DNA of 9,207 nucleotides, taken from assembly GCA_002720125.1 (NCBI GenBank), contig PBGQ01000006.1, positions 1 to 9,207 on the forward strand. The letters run 5' to 3'. Every line of letters begins with the position of its first letter. Position 1 is the stretch's first letter. The notes beneath the pieces were generated by a model that saw nothing but the letters and a program-made list of their open reading frames with translations, was not told the DNA's origin and ran no database searches. The translations under genes were made by a program, and so were the position numbers. The stretch is from Rickettsiales bacterium (GTDB lineage Bacteria; Pseudomonadota; Alphaproteobacteria; TMED109). This document shows, piece by piece, positions 1 to 7,229 of the stretch.

Positions 1-15
1 TTTAATTTCAAGCAT
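1..15 (-). CDS. livF: LivF-like ABC transporter ATP-binding protein, first five codons only (partial)
   Basis: On the minus strand an ATG at 15-13 opens a frame reading M-L-E-I-K before the window ends. It lies 20 nt beyond the stop of the substrate-binding protein gene and has an AGAAGA ribosome-binding site 7 nt upstream. Branched-chain amino-acid transporters normally have two ATPases. LivG is present in this operon and LivF is otherwise missing, and LivF proteins commonly begin with a similar M-L-x-[IV]-x stretch, as LivG does here with MLELK. The identity is therefore inferred from context plus five residues. The sequence to the left of the window would settle it. Confidence 0.55.
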
Positions 16-22
16 TTAAATA

Positions 23-28
23 TCTTCT
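23..28 (-). promoter_or_regulatory. Shine-Dalgarno of the partial livF-like gene
   Basis: AGAAGA on the minus strand, 7 nt upstream of the ATG at 15-13. It lies in the 20-nt gap after the binding-protein stop codon. It is the main sequence support that a further gene starts at the left edge. Confidence 0.5.
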
Positions 29-35
29 TTTTAAT

Positions 36-1322
36 TTAATAACCTCTCCATTCTGGCCTCCTAGGCAGTTTTATTTGATCCTCTTTTACCAACTCTATTA
101 TTTTTTCTTTCATTAGTTTCTCAACACTTTTCTTTTCAGTAGAGCCGTTTACTTTTACTCTATATATAGGAACCTCCATCAAACCTCTATGGTCATCTTC
201 TGTCCATGAAGATGGTAGACAAACTCCGTCCAAACCATCTGGAACCCAGTCTTTTTTCTCATACATTGCATTTCTTATAGATTCTCCAGAAAATTTTCCA
301 CTTTTCATGGCAATATCCATTGCCTCTTTCATGTAGAATGCTGAACAGATACCTGAAATATAATGAACAGTTCTATAAGATTTTTTATCATTTGAAATTG
401 ATGATATTTGTTTAACTAGATTCATTCCATTGGCGTTTTCTCCCCATACTGCCCCAGTTCTTACTGCGAAAACTGTTCCATTTGCTGGCATTCCAGTAGC
501 TTTTATGACTGGAGCATCAATTCCCCATACATTAGTCATAAATTGAGTATCAACTTCGACGGTATCGCATGCTTTCAGGAGTGATATGGTTGAACCTGAA
601 GAATTAGCTAGGTAAGCATAGTTAGCCTGAATTTGTTTTAATGTTAAACATTGAGCCGTAAAGTCTCCGGGAGCAAGAGTATAGTTTATGACAGCCATTA
701 CCTCAAAACCTATTTCTTCAGCATACTCCTGACATGCTTGCTTAGGAGCATTAGGATAAGGATGATTGTCTCCCATGTGAACGAATTTTGGTTTACTATC
801 ATTTCCTTTATTTTTCCAATCTTTCAAAGCCCATGATATTAATCCCCTACAGGCATCTGAATATGATGGTCCATAAAAAAAATTGTAAGGAGCGGCTTTA
901 AAAGATTTAGGAGCTTGGCCTGTAGGATCAGTTAGCTGCCCTGCGTAAGAACCAGAGAAAAAAGGAATTTTATCCCTTGCAATGGTTTCCATGAGAGCTT
1001 CTGTATCGGCAGTTCCCCAACCTTGAACGGCAATAATTTTTAATCTTGATTTCCATCTTTTATATGTTGCTACTGCTCTTGGAGCTTTATAACTATAATC
1101 AACCATATCTGATCGAATTTTCTTTCCTTCTATTCCACCTTGTTGGTTTATCCATTTTATGGCATCAGCTACTCCTTCCCCAAAAGGTTTTCCAACACTA
1201 GAAGTTGCTCCTGTAAAATCTACCAGATGACCTATAGGAATATCCTTTGCTATCAGAAAAGTTTTGATAAATAAATAAATAAAAAATACCAAAATAAACT
1301 TTATATATTTGACTAAGAACAT
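36..1322 (-). CDS. Periplasmic substrate-binding protein of a Liv/HAAT-type ABC transporter
   Basis: This 428-residue protein would capture the solute in the periplasm and deliver it to the LivH/LivM permease. Residues 1 to about 25 form a Sec signal peptide: an early Lys, then a long hydrophobic stretch ending before AKDIPIG. No lipobox Cys is seen, so the mature protein is probably soluble. The mature start (IPIGHLVDFTGATSSVGKPF, then a GxxDAIKWINQQGGIEGKKI segment) is the typical opening of type I periplasmic binding proteins of the leucine/amide family, in which solute, cofactors and the inter-lobe hinge follow a repeated Rossmann-like plan. Its length fits the longer branch of the family. 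The gene sits 19 nt after livM and just before the putative livF. The ATG is supported by a strong AGGAG 8 nt upstream. The ligand is unknown. Family membership is clear, but a branched-chain amino acid is only one possibility, and an amide or an organic acid would fit the neighbouring CoA ligase equally well. Confidence 0.9.
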   Translation of the reverse strand: MFLVKYIKFILVFFIYLFIKTFLIAKDIPIGHLVDFTGATSSVGKPFGEGVADAIKWINQQGGIEGKKIRSDMVDYSYKAPRAVATYKRWKSRLKIIAVQGWGTADTEALMETIARDKIPFFSGSYAGQLTDPTGQAPKSFKAAPYNFFYGPSYSDACRGLISWALKDWKNKGNDSKPKFVHMGDNHPYPNAPKQACQEYAEEIGFEVMAVINYTLAPGDFTAQCLTLKQIQANYAYLANSSGSTISLLKACDTVEVDTQFMTNVWGIDAPVIKATGMPANGTVFAVRTGAVWGENANGMNLVKQISSISNDKKSYRTVHYISGICSAFYMKEAMDIAMKSGKFSGESIRNAMYEKKDWVPDGLDGVCLPSSWTEDDHRGLMEVPIYRVKVNGSTEKKSVEKLMKEKIIELVKEDQIKLPRRPEWRGY

Positions 1323-1330
1323 TCTTCTTT

Positions 1331-1340
1331 CTCCTCTCCT
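1331..1340 (-). promoter_or_regulatory. Tandem Shine-Dalgarno upstream of the substrate-binding protein gene
   Basis: The minus strand reads AGGAGAGGAG, two consecutive AGGAG cores. The nearer one ends 8 nt before the ATG at 1322. It is the strongest ribosome-binding site in the window and sits in a 19-nt gap. This fits high translation of the binding protein relative to the membrane subunits, which is usual for ABC importers. Confidence 0.7.
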
Positions 1341-1341
1341 A

Positions 1342-2418
1342 TTAATATGAAAACGGATACAATTTAAACCAAGCCCTTAATTGACCCCATCGATAGGCTA
1401 ATCCATTAGGTTCAAAAATCAAGAATAATATTATAACTAAACCGATTGAAGCTTCTTTAATAAAAGGCAAAGCGTCTGTTAAGGATAAAAGATTATCCAA
1501 GCTAGAACCAGCCAGTGATCTTGTTCCCCAGTCCATTACCTCAGGTAATAAAACCATAAATGCTGCACCCATCATTGAGCCTCTAATTGAACCTAAACCT
1601 CCAATAATTATCATTGCAAGAAATGTTATTGAAAGCTGAATATTAAATTCCTCTATAGATACAAAACCTAAATAATGTCCATAAAGAGCACCTCCCAATC
1701 CTGCATAAAAAGAAGATATTCCAAAAGAAAGAATTCTATATTTTGTTAAATTGATTCCCATCATCTCCGCAGAAAGATAATGGTCTCTTACTGCAAGGAA
1801 AGCTCTTCCATCACGAGACCTCATTAAATTTGTTACAGCTAAAAAACTGACAATTAACCAAAATAGAACTATGTAAAAATATTTTTGATCTGTATCAAAA
1901 ACCACTCCAAAAAGTTGAAAAGGTTTTGCTAATGCACCATCTACTCCCCCCGTAAACCATGCTGCTCTTGAGAAAAAATCTTGTATGATGAATTGAGCTG
2001 CTAGTGTAGCTATAGCCAAATATAAACCTTTTAGTCTTGCAGCAGGTATTCCAAAAAGTATACCTACTAGGGAGGTTAATACTGCAGCTGCTGGAATAGA
2101 GAGCCAGACAGGAAAAAATGAAAAATTATTATTTAACCAAACTGATGCAAATGCACCAAAACCAAAAAATGCTGCGTGTCCAACTGATATTTGACCAGTT
2201 GATCCGACTAATAAATTTAATCCCAAAGCTGCTATGGCATAAAAACCAATGTTAATTAAAAGAAAAATGATGTGCGAATCAAATAATAATGGACAAATTG
2301 AAAGTAATAAAATACCAAAGAAAGTTAGATAAAAGCTAGTTTTGTCCTGAAACATAGTCATATCTTTTTCATACGACGTTCTATAATCACCACAAGGTCT
2401 AATATTTTTGAATTGCAT
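1342..2418 (-). CDS. livM: Branched-chain amino acid-type ABC transporter permease LivM
   Basis: Inner-membrane permease subunit (358 residues) that pairs with LivH to form the translocation channel. The family hallmark lies at about residues 68-90: NLLVGSTGQISVGHAAFFG followed by FGAF. A second conserved segment, IIGGLGSIRGSMMGAAF, lies in the C-terminal half. Around eight to ten hydrophobic segments can be seen, starting near residue 30. The roughly 25-residue hydrophilic N-terminus (containing GDYRTSYEKDM) might suggest a later start at Met20 or Met22. The first ATG is preferred because it lies only 2 nt after the livH stop, preceded by a GAGAGAG stretch in the end of livH, and because I recall similar Tyr/Asp-containing N-termini in related LivM proteins. 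Translation is probably coupled to livH. Confidence 0.93.
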   Translation of the reverse strand: MQFKNIRPCGDYRTSYEKDMTMFQDKTSFYLTFFGILLLSICPLLFDSHIIFLLINIGFYAIAALGLNLLVGSTGQISVGHAAFFGFGAFASVWLNNNFSFFPVWLSIPAAAVLTSLVGILFGIPAARLKGLYLAIATLAAQFIIQDFFSRAAWFTGGVDGALAKPFQLFGVVFDTDQKYFYIVLFWLIVSFLAVTNLMRSRDGRAFLAVRDHYLSAEMMGINLTKYRILSFGISSFYAGLGGALYGHYLGFVSIEEFNIQLSITFLAMIIIGGLGSIRGSMMGAAFMVLLPEVMDWGTRSLAGSSLDNLLSLTDALPFIKEASIGLVIILFLIFEPNGLAYRWGQLRAWFKLYPFSY

Positions 2419-2420
2419 AC

Positions 2421-3314
2421 TTATACTCTCTCAATATCCTTGGTTCCAAAAAAACCATATGGTTTAATCATTAAAATAATAATAAGCGCATAGAATGGTG
2501 CGATATTGTATAAGTTGCCAATTTTTAAATATTGAACATCAAAGTACTGTGCAATATTTTCAAGTATGCCGATAACCATACCACCTAAAACAGCTCCTAA
2601 AATTGAATCCAATCCACCCAAAATAACTGCGGGAAAAACTTTTATTCCTATTATGGAAATACCAGAGGATACTCCATTTACTATTCCGAAAACTACACCA
2701 GCTACTGCTGAAACTAAAGCTGATATACCCCATGCAGCTGAAAATACTTCCTTTACTGAAACCCCGAGAGATTGTGCAGCTTGTTGATCAAATGCTGTTG
2801 CTCTCATTGCTAGTCCAAGTCGAGATTTTTTAAAAAATATTGCAAAACTGATCATTATGAAAATGCTTATTAATCCGCTCATAATATAAACTGTCTGTAT
2901 ATTTAAGCCTAAGATGGAAATACTTTTACTGGTGAAAATTTCTGGAAATGGTTCAGCAAAAACACCAAACATCCATTTCATTATAGCCTGAAAGAAAATG
3001 GATAATCCTATTGTTACCATAATTATAGAAATAATAGGCTCTCCTATTAGTGGTCGTAATACTACTATCTGTATAATAATTCCAAAGATTGTCATAAATA
3101 TCAGCGTCATAATGAAAGCTGCATAAAAAGGTAATGAAAATTGAGAAAGTAACCACCAACATGCCCAGGCACCTACTAAAAGGAATTCACCTTGAGCAAA
3201 GTTCACCACCATACTTGATTTATAAATCAATACAAATGACATAGCTACAACTCCATACAATAGTCCTATAACAAATCCATTTACTAATAATTGAACTAAA
3301 AATTCTAATGCCAT
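2421..3314 (-). CDS. livH: Branched-chain amino acid-type ABC transporter permease LivH
   Basis: Inner-membrane permease subunit (297 residues), the usual length for LivH. The N-terminal half has the diagnostic segment around residues 33-50, with VVNFAQGEF in the loop after the first helices. Downstream are RPLIGEP and a cytoplasmic RATAFDQQAAQSLGVS loop of the type that contacts the ATPases, then KVFPAVILGGLDSILGA near the C-terminus. About eight membrane segments are evident. It begins 3 nt after the ligase stop, and its GGAG ribosome-binding site lies inside the end of the ligase gene. LivM follows after 2 nt. It should act with LivM, LivG, the probable LivF and the binding protein. Confidence 0.94.
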   Translation of the reverse strand: MALEFLVQLLVNGFVIGLLYGVVAMSFVLIYKSSMVVNFAQGEFLLVGAWACWWLLSQFSLPFYAAFIMTLIFMTIFGIIIQIVVLRPLIGEPIISIIMVTIGLSIFFQAIMKWMFGVFAEPFPEIFTSKSISILGLNIQTVYIMSGLISIFIMISFAIFFKKSRLGLAMRATAFDQQAAQSLGVSVKEVFSAAWGISALVSAVAGVVFGIVNGVSSGISIIGIKVFPAVILGGLDSILGAVLGGMVIGILENIAQYFDVQYLKIGNLYNIAPFYALIIILMIKPYGFFGTKDIERV

Positions 3315-3317
3315 AAG

Positions 3318-5186
3318 TTACTCCAATTCTATTATTTCTAAATCTGTTCTAATTCTTTGTTTTCCGCCATCTTGAAGCTGAATCTCTGTGTCTATATCAA
3401 TAACTTTTTTTTCTGAATATATTGCATTCACAATATCAACATATTTTTCTATTACAAAATTTCTTCTAAGTTTTTTTGTTCTTGTAAGCTCATCATCATC
3501 TGCATCAAATTCTTTGTAAAGCAAAACAAATTTCTTTATTTTTTGTTTTTCTGGCAATGTACTATTAACTTTTTCTACTTCTTTTCTGATTAAGGAACTT
3601 ATTTCTTTTTTTGCAGATAAATCTGAATATGTGGTAAATGCAATTCTTTTATTTTCTGCCCATTTAGATAAAACTGAATACCTGATACAAATAATGGATG
3701 CAAGAAAAGGCTTTTCGGATCCTATAACAGCTGCCTCTGCTATATAAGTAGAAAATTTTAATTTATTTTCTATATATTGTGGAGAATATCTCAATTTTTC
3801 TGAGGTATATGATAAATCAGACATTCTATCTATAACAATTAAATGTCCTTTCTTATTTATATAACCAGCATCACCTGTGAAAAACCAACCGCCTTTTAAA
3901 AAGCTGTCGTTACTTCCAAAATATCCTCTCATAGTATTTTTATTTCTGACTATAATTTCTCCTATCCCTTCTTTATCTGGATTAGAAATCTTTAGATCTA
4001 TTCCTGAAAAAGGAAAACCTACTGAGTCATAATCAATTTGATTTTTTTTATGTATGGTCCAGGCTCCAAGTTGTTCGGTTTGGCCATATAGTTGTCTTAG
4101 TGGAATACCTATGTTTACAAAAAATCTAAATGTATCAGGACCTAAAGCAGCACCTCCAGTCGCAGCTGATTTTAAAAATGAGAAACCCAAGGAATCTCTT
4201 AACCATCGATTGATAACAAACTCACAGAATATTTTATTCAAGAAACTATTATTAAGCTCCATGACCTTCATTGATAAATTATAAATAAATCTTTTTATTA
4301 ATGATGAGTCCATTATTTTAGACCTAATGTCTGCTGCCATTTTTTCCCAAACTCGAGGTGCTAATAATAAAAAAGTTGGGCCTATTTCTCTTAAATCATC
4401 CAACAGTGTTTCTTCTTCTTCTACAAAATTTATTTTCATCCTACAAATACACCATTTTGCTATTGCATACTTTTGCTCAATTATCCAAGGAAGAGGTAAC
4501 ACTGAAACATATTCGTCTTTAGAATCTTTAGGGTCCGCTTCTAAATAGCTTATAGAATGATTTATTAACGATCCATGTTCTATAATAGCCAATTTTGGGT
4601 GAGAAGTGGTACCAGATGTGGGGCACAGTACACAAACATCATTTTCTGAAATAGACTCAAGATTTTGCTCATGTTTATTAGGAAATTTAGTATCAATTTT
4701 TTTTCCTATTTCTTTCAATTCTCGGTATGAAATTAACCTTGAGTCACTATATTTATTCATTCCCCTCTCTTCATCATAAATTATAAGGTCAACTTTATTT
4801 TTTGAATCCTTAAGAGATAAAATTTTGTCTGCTTGTTCTTCATCTTCTACAAATATTGTTCTGCAAGAAGAATGTTTTATTAAGTAATCTATCTCATTAC
4901 CTAAAGCATCAGAGTAAATTCCCATGGGGTTGCACTTAATTGTTTGAGAAGAGATTTCAGCTATAACCCATCTAGGAGTATTATTTCCTAGAAGTCCTAT
5001 TGTACTATCCTTTCCTATACCTTTTTTTTGTAGACCAAGTGAAATTAATTTAACTTCCTCATCGCATTGCTTCCAGGTTTTTATCCTCCATATACCAAAT
5101 TTTTTTTCTCTAATTGCAACGTCATTTGGAAATTTTTGACTATTGTAACTGAGATAGTGTGGTATGGTTTTTTTTAAATTCACCAA
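3318..5186 (-). CDS. AMP-forming acyl-CoA synthetase (long-chain fatty acid-CoA ligase type) embedded in the liv operon
   Basis: This 622-residue ANL-superfamily ligase would activate a carboxylic acid with ATP to an acyl-adenylate and then an acyl-CoA in the cytoplasm. The AMP-binding P-loop is PTSGTTSHPK at 189-198. The adenine-binding motif is YGQTE at 367-371. TGD at 437-439 carries the ATP-ribose Asp, and the hinge region DRMSD is at 453-457. The C-terminal domain has DELTRTKKLRR at about 565-575, with Lys residues in the position expected for the catalytic lysine. Length and the LTRTKK segment match the long-chain family rather than short acetyl-CoA synthetases. The start is a TTG with AGGAGA 8 nt upstream. 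A GTG one codon later is the alternative. It lies 1 nt after livG and 3 nt before livH. Ligases in this position are known in other Liv-type operons. The acid substrate is unknown and could be aromatic or branched rather than a fatty acid. Confidence 0.9.
   Translation of the reverse strand: MVNLKKTIPHYLSYNSQKFPNDVAIREKKFGIWRIKTWKQCDEEVKLISLGLQKKGIGKDSTIGLLGNNTPRWVIAEISSQTIKCNPMGIYSDALGNEIDYLIKHSSCRTIFVEDEEQADKILSLKDSKNKVDLIIYDEERGMNKYSDSRLISYRELKEIGKKIDTKFPNKHEQNLESISENDVCVLCPTSGTTSHPKLAIIEHGSLINHSISYLEADPKDSKDEYVSVLPLPWIIEQKYAIAKWCICRMKINFVEEEETLLDDLREIGPTFLLLAPRVWEKMAADIRSKIMDSSLIKRFIYNLSMKVMELNNSFLNKIFCEFVINRWLRDSLGFSFLKSAATGGAALGPDTFRFFVNIGIPLRQLYGQTEQLGAWTIHKKNQIDYDSVGFPFSGIDLKISNPDKEGIGEIIVRNKNTMRGYFGSNDSFLKGGWFFTGDAGYINKKGHLIVIDRMSDLSYTSEKLRYSPQYIENKLKFSTYIAEAAVIGSEKPFLASIICIRYSVLSKWAENKRIAFTTYSDLSAKKEISSLIRKEVEKVNSTLPEKQKIKKFVLLYKEFDADDDELTRTKKLRRNFVIEKYVDIVNAIYSEKKVIDIDTEIQLQDGGKQRIRTDLEIIELE
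3321..3324 (-). promoter_or_regulatory. Shine-Dalgarno of livH, inside the ligase gene end
   Basis: GGAG on the minus strand, 6 nt before the livH ATG. It overlaps the last codons of the acyl-CoA ligase, just upstream of that gene's stop codon. This implies translational coupling between the two genes. Confidence 0.6.
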
Positions 5187-5187
5187 T

Positions 5188-5946
5188 TTAGTTTTCTCCT
5201 AAATATGCTTGCTGTACTCTTTTATTTGTCAAAATTTCTGATGGTATTCCTTCAGCTATCTTTTCTCCAAAATCCAATACTACTACCTTTTTAGAAATAT
5301 CCATTACAACACCCATATCATGCTCAATCATAACAATGGTAATTCCCCATTCTCTGTTTAAATCAATAATAAATCTTGCCATATCTTCTTTTTCCTCCTG
5401 ATTCATTCCGGCCATTGGCTCATCTAAAAGTATTAGTTCAGGATTGACAGCTATTGCTCTTCCTAATTCTACCCTTTTTCTTAAACCATATGATAATGTT
5501 CCGGCGCTCGCTTTTCTGATATTACTGATTTCAAGAAAGTCTAAAATTTTTTCTGCTTCTATTCTATTTTTTGTTTCCTCATTTTGAACTCCAAATAGCC
5601 AAAAGAATGAGCCCGGTAAGAAGTTACTTTTCAGCAAATGGTGTCTGCCAATATAAATATTTTCTAATACTGTCATATGTTCGAACAAAGCAAGGTTTTG
5701 AAAAGTTCGACCTATACCTAATGAAGCCCTTTTATTTGGATGAAGTTTTGTTATATTTTGATTGTTAAAGAAAAGACTACCACTATTTGCTTGGTATCTA
5801 CCAGAAATAACATTAAGCAAAGTAGTCTTTCCTGCACCGTTAGGGCCAATAATAGAAAACAATGTATTCTTGTCTACTTTAAAGCTAACATCTGTCAAAG
5901 CTTTTATACCGCCGAAATTTACAAATATATTTTTTAATTCTAACAT
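5188..5946 (-). CDS. livG: Branched-chain amino acid-type ABC transporter ATP-binding protein LivG
   Basis: Cytoplasmic ATPase subunit, 252 residues from the chosen ATG. Walker A is GPNGAGKTT at 34-42 and the Q-loop is TFQN at 81-84. The ABC signature is LSYGLRKR at 151-158; LivG proteins usually have LSYGQ, so Leu replaces Gln here. Walker B is LILLDEP at 171-177 and the switch histidine is H209 in MIEHD. The C-terminus VVVLDFGEKIAEGIPSEI and VQQAYLGE are typical of LivG. The frame can be extended to a TTG at 5958, overlapping the upstream gene, but the ATG at 5946 gives the family-like MLELKN start and lies 1 nt after the upstream stop. It is the first transporter gene in the operon, with the acyl-CoA ligase next after 1 nt. 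Confidence 0.94.
   Translation of the reverse strand: MLELKNIFVNFGGIKALTDVSFKVDKNTLFSIIGPNGAGKTTLLNVISGRYQANSGSLFFNNQNITKLHPNKRASLGIGRTFQNLALFEHMTVLENIYIGRHHLLKSNFLPGSFFWLFGVQNEETKNRIEAEKILDFLEISNIRKASAGTLSYGLRKRVELGRAIAVNPELILLDEPMAGMNQEEKEDMARFIIDLNREWGITIVMIEHDMGVVMDISKKVVVLDFGEKIAEGIPSEILTNKRVQQAYLGEN
5195..5200 (-). promoter_or_regulatory. Shine-Dalgarno that supports a TTG start of the acyl-CoA ligase
   Basis: AGGAGA on the minus strand, inside the 3' end of livG. It is 8 nt from the TTG at 5186 and 11 nt from the following GTG at 5183. The spacing favours the TTG start, but the GTG is not excluded. Confidence 0.6.
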
Positions 5947-5947
5947 T

Positions 5948-6562
5948 TTAATAATCAATTATTTTTCTTACTATTGAAACTCCTCCCACACAAGAAATAT
6001 TTCTATTTCTAAGTTTTCTTATGTTCTTTAAATCAATTCCTCCCAAGGCTGCTATATTATATTTTAAGTTATTAATATACAAATTCAACAATTGTAATGC
6101 TAGCGGTTTTTTCTGTTTATCACTAGTAGTTCTAAATACTGGAGAAATAAAAATTAAGTCTGGTAATAAGTATTTGACCCTACGTATATCTCTTTTTCCA
6201 TGAAAAGAGCAACTTATTTTAAGATTTTTATATTTTTTTTGCTGTTTTACTCTACTTGAATAATGAACTCCACCTGCAGCTGTAATTAACGCTATATCAC
6301 TATAATCATAAATATAATAAGGTACTTTTTTTCTCTTACAAAGTTTACTTATTCTTTTTGCCCTACTGTAAATAATTTTTTTACTTTTACCTCTTATTAT
6401 TAAACCGAAAAATGATTTTCCAGGTAAAATTTTCAAAAATACTTCAATGTTTGAGATATTAGAATCATCAAGAAATATCCAAAAAAGGGTTTTGAAATCG
6501 TCTTTATCTCTTTTAAGATACTTTATTTGCCTTCTGATTTGAGATAAGCTGTAACTAGTCAT
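5948..6562 (-). CDS. Degenerate thiamine-phosphate synthase/TenI-like protein
   Basis: This 204-residue TIM-barrel protein resembles ThiE, which joins the thiamine pyrimidine and thiazole moieties, or its paralogue TenI. Visible landmarks in order are: LIIRGKS at 55-60, matching the family's pyrophosphate-binding R-x-K; YDYSDIAL at 85-92, matching the usual NDxxxLA with D86 kept and Asn replaced by Tyr; GGVHYSSR at 97-104, where ThiE has GVHLGQxD so the terminal Asp is Arg; SCSFH at 117-121; ISPVFRTTSDK at 139-149, matching the GPVFxTxTK loop; and a phosphate-site ALGGI at 172-176. A second glycine segment CVGGVS is near the end. The loss of the second Asp, expected to be a Mg2+ ligand, makes canonical ThiE activity doubtful. 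It is Lys/Arg rich, diverges from yggS by 4 nt, and stops 1 nt before livG, so it is probably the first gene of the transporter operon. The fold assignment is good. The function is uncertain. Confidence 0.75.
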   Translation of the reverse strand: MTSYSLSQIRRQIKYLKRDKDDFKTLFWIFLDDSNISNIEVFLKILPGKSFFGLIIRGKSKKIIYSRAKRISKLCKRKKVPYYIYDYSDIALITAAGGVHYSSRVKQQKKYKNLKISCSFHGKRDIRRVKYLLPDLIFISPVFRTTSDKQKKPLALQLLNLYINNLKYNIAALGGIDLKNIRKLRNRNISCVGGVSIVRKIIDY

Positions 6563-6600
6563 AATTATGTATAAATATATATCAAATAATTATTCAGAAC
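6563..6600 (-). promoter_or_regulatory. Possible promoter for the ThiE-like/liv operon, inside the yggS start
   Basis: The minus-strand operon must be promoted from here or from within yggS, because the divergent starts are 4 nt apart. A weak sigma-70-like pair is TTCTGA (6594-6599) and TATTTA (6572-6577), with a 16-nt spacer. It would put the transcript start only a few nt before the ATG, giving a nearly leaderless mRNA, in line with the lack of a Shine-Dalgarno. In such AT-rich DNA this match could be chance. Confidence 0.2.
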
Positions 6601-7229
6601 TAAGATTAAATATTAAAAAAATTTGCAAAAGAATAAATCGTGATCCTAATGAAATAAATATTGTAGTAGTTACCAAGAATCAAAAAGTTGAAAAATATAG
6701 AGAATTAATAAATTTGGGTCATATTTCTTTTGGAGAAAATAGGTTGGAATCGAGTGAAAAGTGGAAAGAAATTAATAAGGATACAAAACTTCATTTCATA
6801 GGAGCACTCCAGTCAAAAAAAGCAAAAAATGTAACCAGATTTTTTGACGTTATAGAAACACTCGATAGTGAAAAAGCTGCGAAAAATATTTCAAATTTTA
6901 TTCATTCTCTACAATATAAGAGAAAAAAGCCCGAAATTTATATTCAAGTTAATATAGGAGAAGAAGAGCAAAAAAGAGGAATCAAACCAACTGATTTATC
7001 ACCTTTTTTGAATATGTGTAAAAATAACTATAGATTAGATATCAAAGGAGCTATGTGTATGGCTCCACTAAATAAAGAGCCTGATAAATACTTTTCCTGC
7101 ATGAAGAATCTATGCAAAAACAATAATTTACATAAGATAAGTATGGGAATGAGCAATGATTATGAGAATGCCATAATCAACGGATCTACTAATGTTAGAA
7201 TAGGAAGCTTAATATTTAATGAAAAATAA
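6567..7229 (+). CDS. yggS: YggS/PROSC-family pyridoxal phosphate-binding protein
   Basis: This 220-residue single-domain TIM-barrel protein binds PLP and is associated in other bacteria with vitamin B6 and amino/keto-acid homeostasis. It has no known catalytic reaction. Family motifs are complete: VVVTK at 33-37 with K37 as the PLP Schiff-base lysine (the usual Ser before it is Thr); FGENR at 55-59; HFIGALQSKKAKNV at 76-89; YIQVNIGEEEQKRG at 125-138; the GAMCMAP strand at 161-167; and the phosphate-binding SMGMSxD at 192-198 with STNVRIG at 207-213. Length is slightly short of the usual 225-235, ending soon after IF. The ATG is 4 nt from the divergent ThiE-like ATG and has no visible Shine-Dalgarno, so a leaderless transcript is possible. 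Its 3' end overlaps the following regulator gene by 11 nt, implying coupled translation. Confidence 0.93.
   Translation: MYKYISNNYSELRLNIKKICKRINRDPNEINIVVVTKNQKVEKYRELINLGHISFGENRLESSEKWKEINKDTKLHFIGALQSKKAKNVTRFFDVIETLDSEKAAKNISNFIHSLQYKRKKPEIYIQVNIGEEEQKRGIKPTDLSPFLNMCKNNYRLDIKGAMCMAPLNKEPDKYFSCMKNLCKNNNLHKISMGMSNDYENAIINGSTNVRIGSLIFNEK
7202..7207 (+). promoter_or_regulatory. Shine-Dalgarno of the regulator gene within yggS
   Basis: AGGAAG lies 11 nt upstream of the ATG at 7219, inside the last codons of yggS. The spacing is long, but it is the only purine-rich match near this overlapping start. Confidence 0.4.

Noticed and set aside
2953..3162. 69-residue minus-strand frame inside livH
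   Set aside because: It lies wholly within livH, which has strong family motifs in its own frame. The overlapping frame has low-complexity Tyr/Asn content and no motifs.
4054..4548. Plus-strand frames opposite the acyl-CoA ligase
   Set aside because: They are antisense shadows of a gene with clear catalytic motifs, with no ribosome-binding site and no recognisable family.
4588..4620. Altered ligase P-loop (TSGTTSHPKL) as a sign of inactivation
   Set aside because: Gly-to-Ser and Lys-Leu variants at these positions occur, as I recall, in related ligases, and the other ATP-binding motifs are intact.
5947..5958. livG start at the TTG at 5958
   Set aside because: It adds only four residues, overlaps the ThiE-like stop, and the ATG at 5946 gives the family-like MLELKN start.
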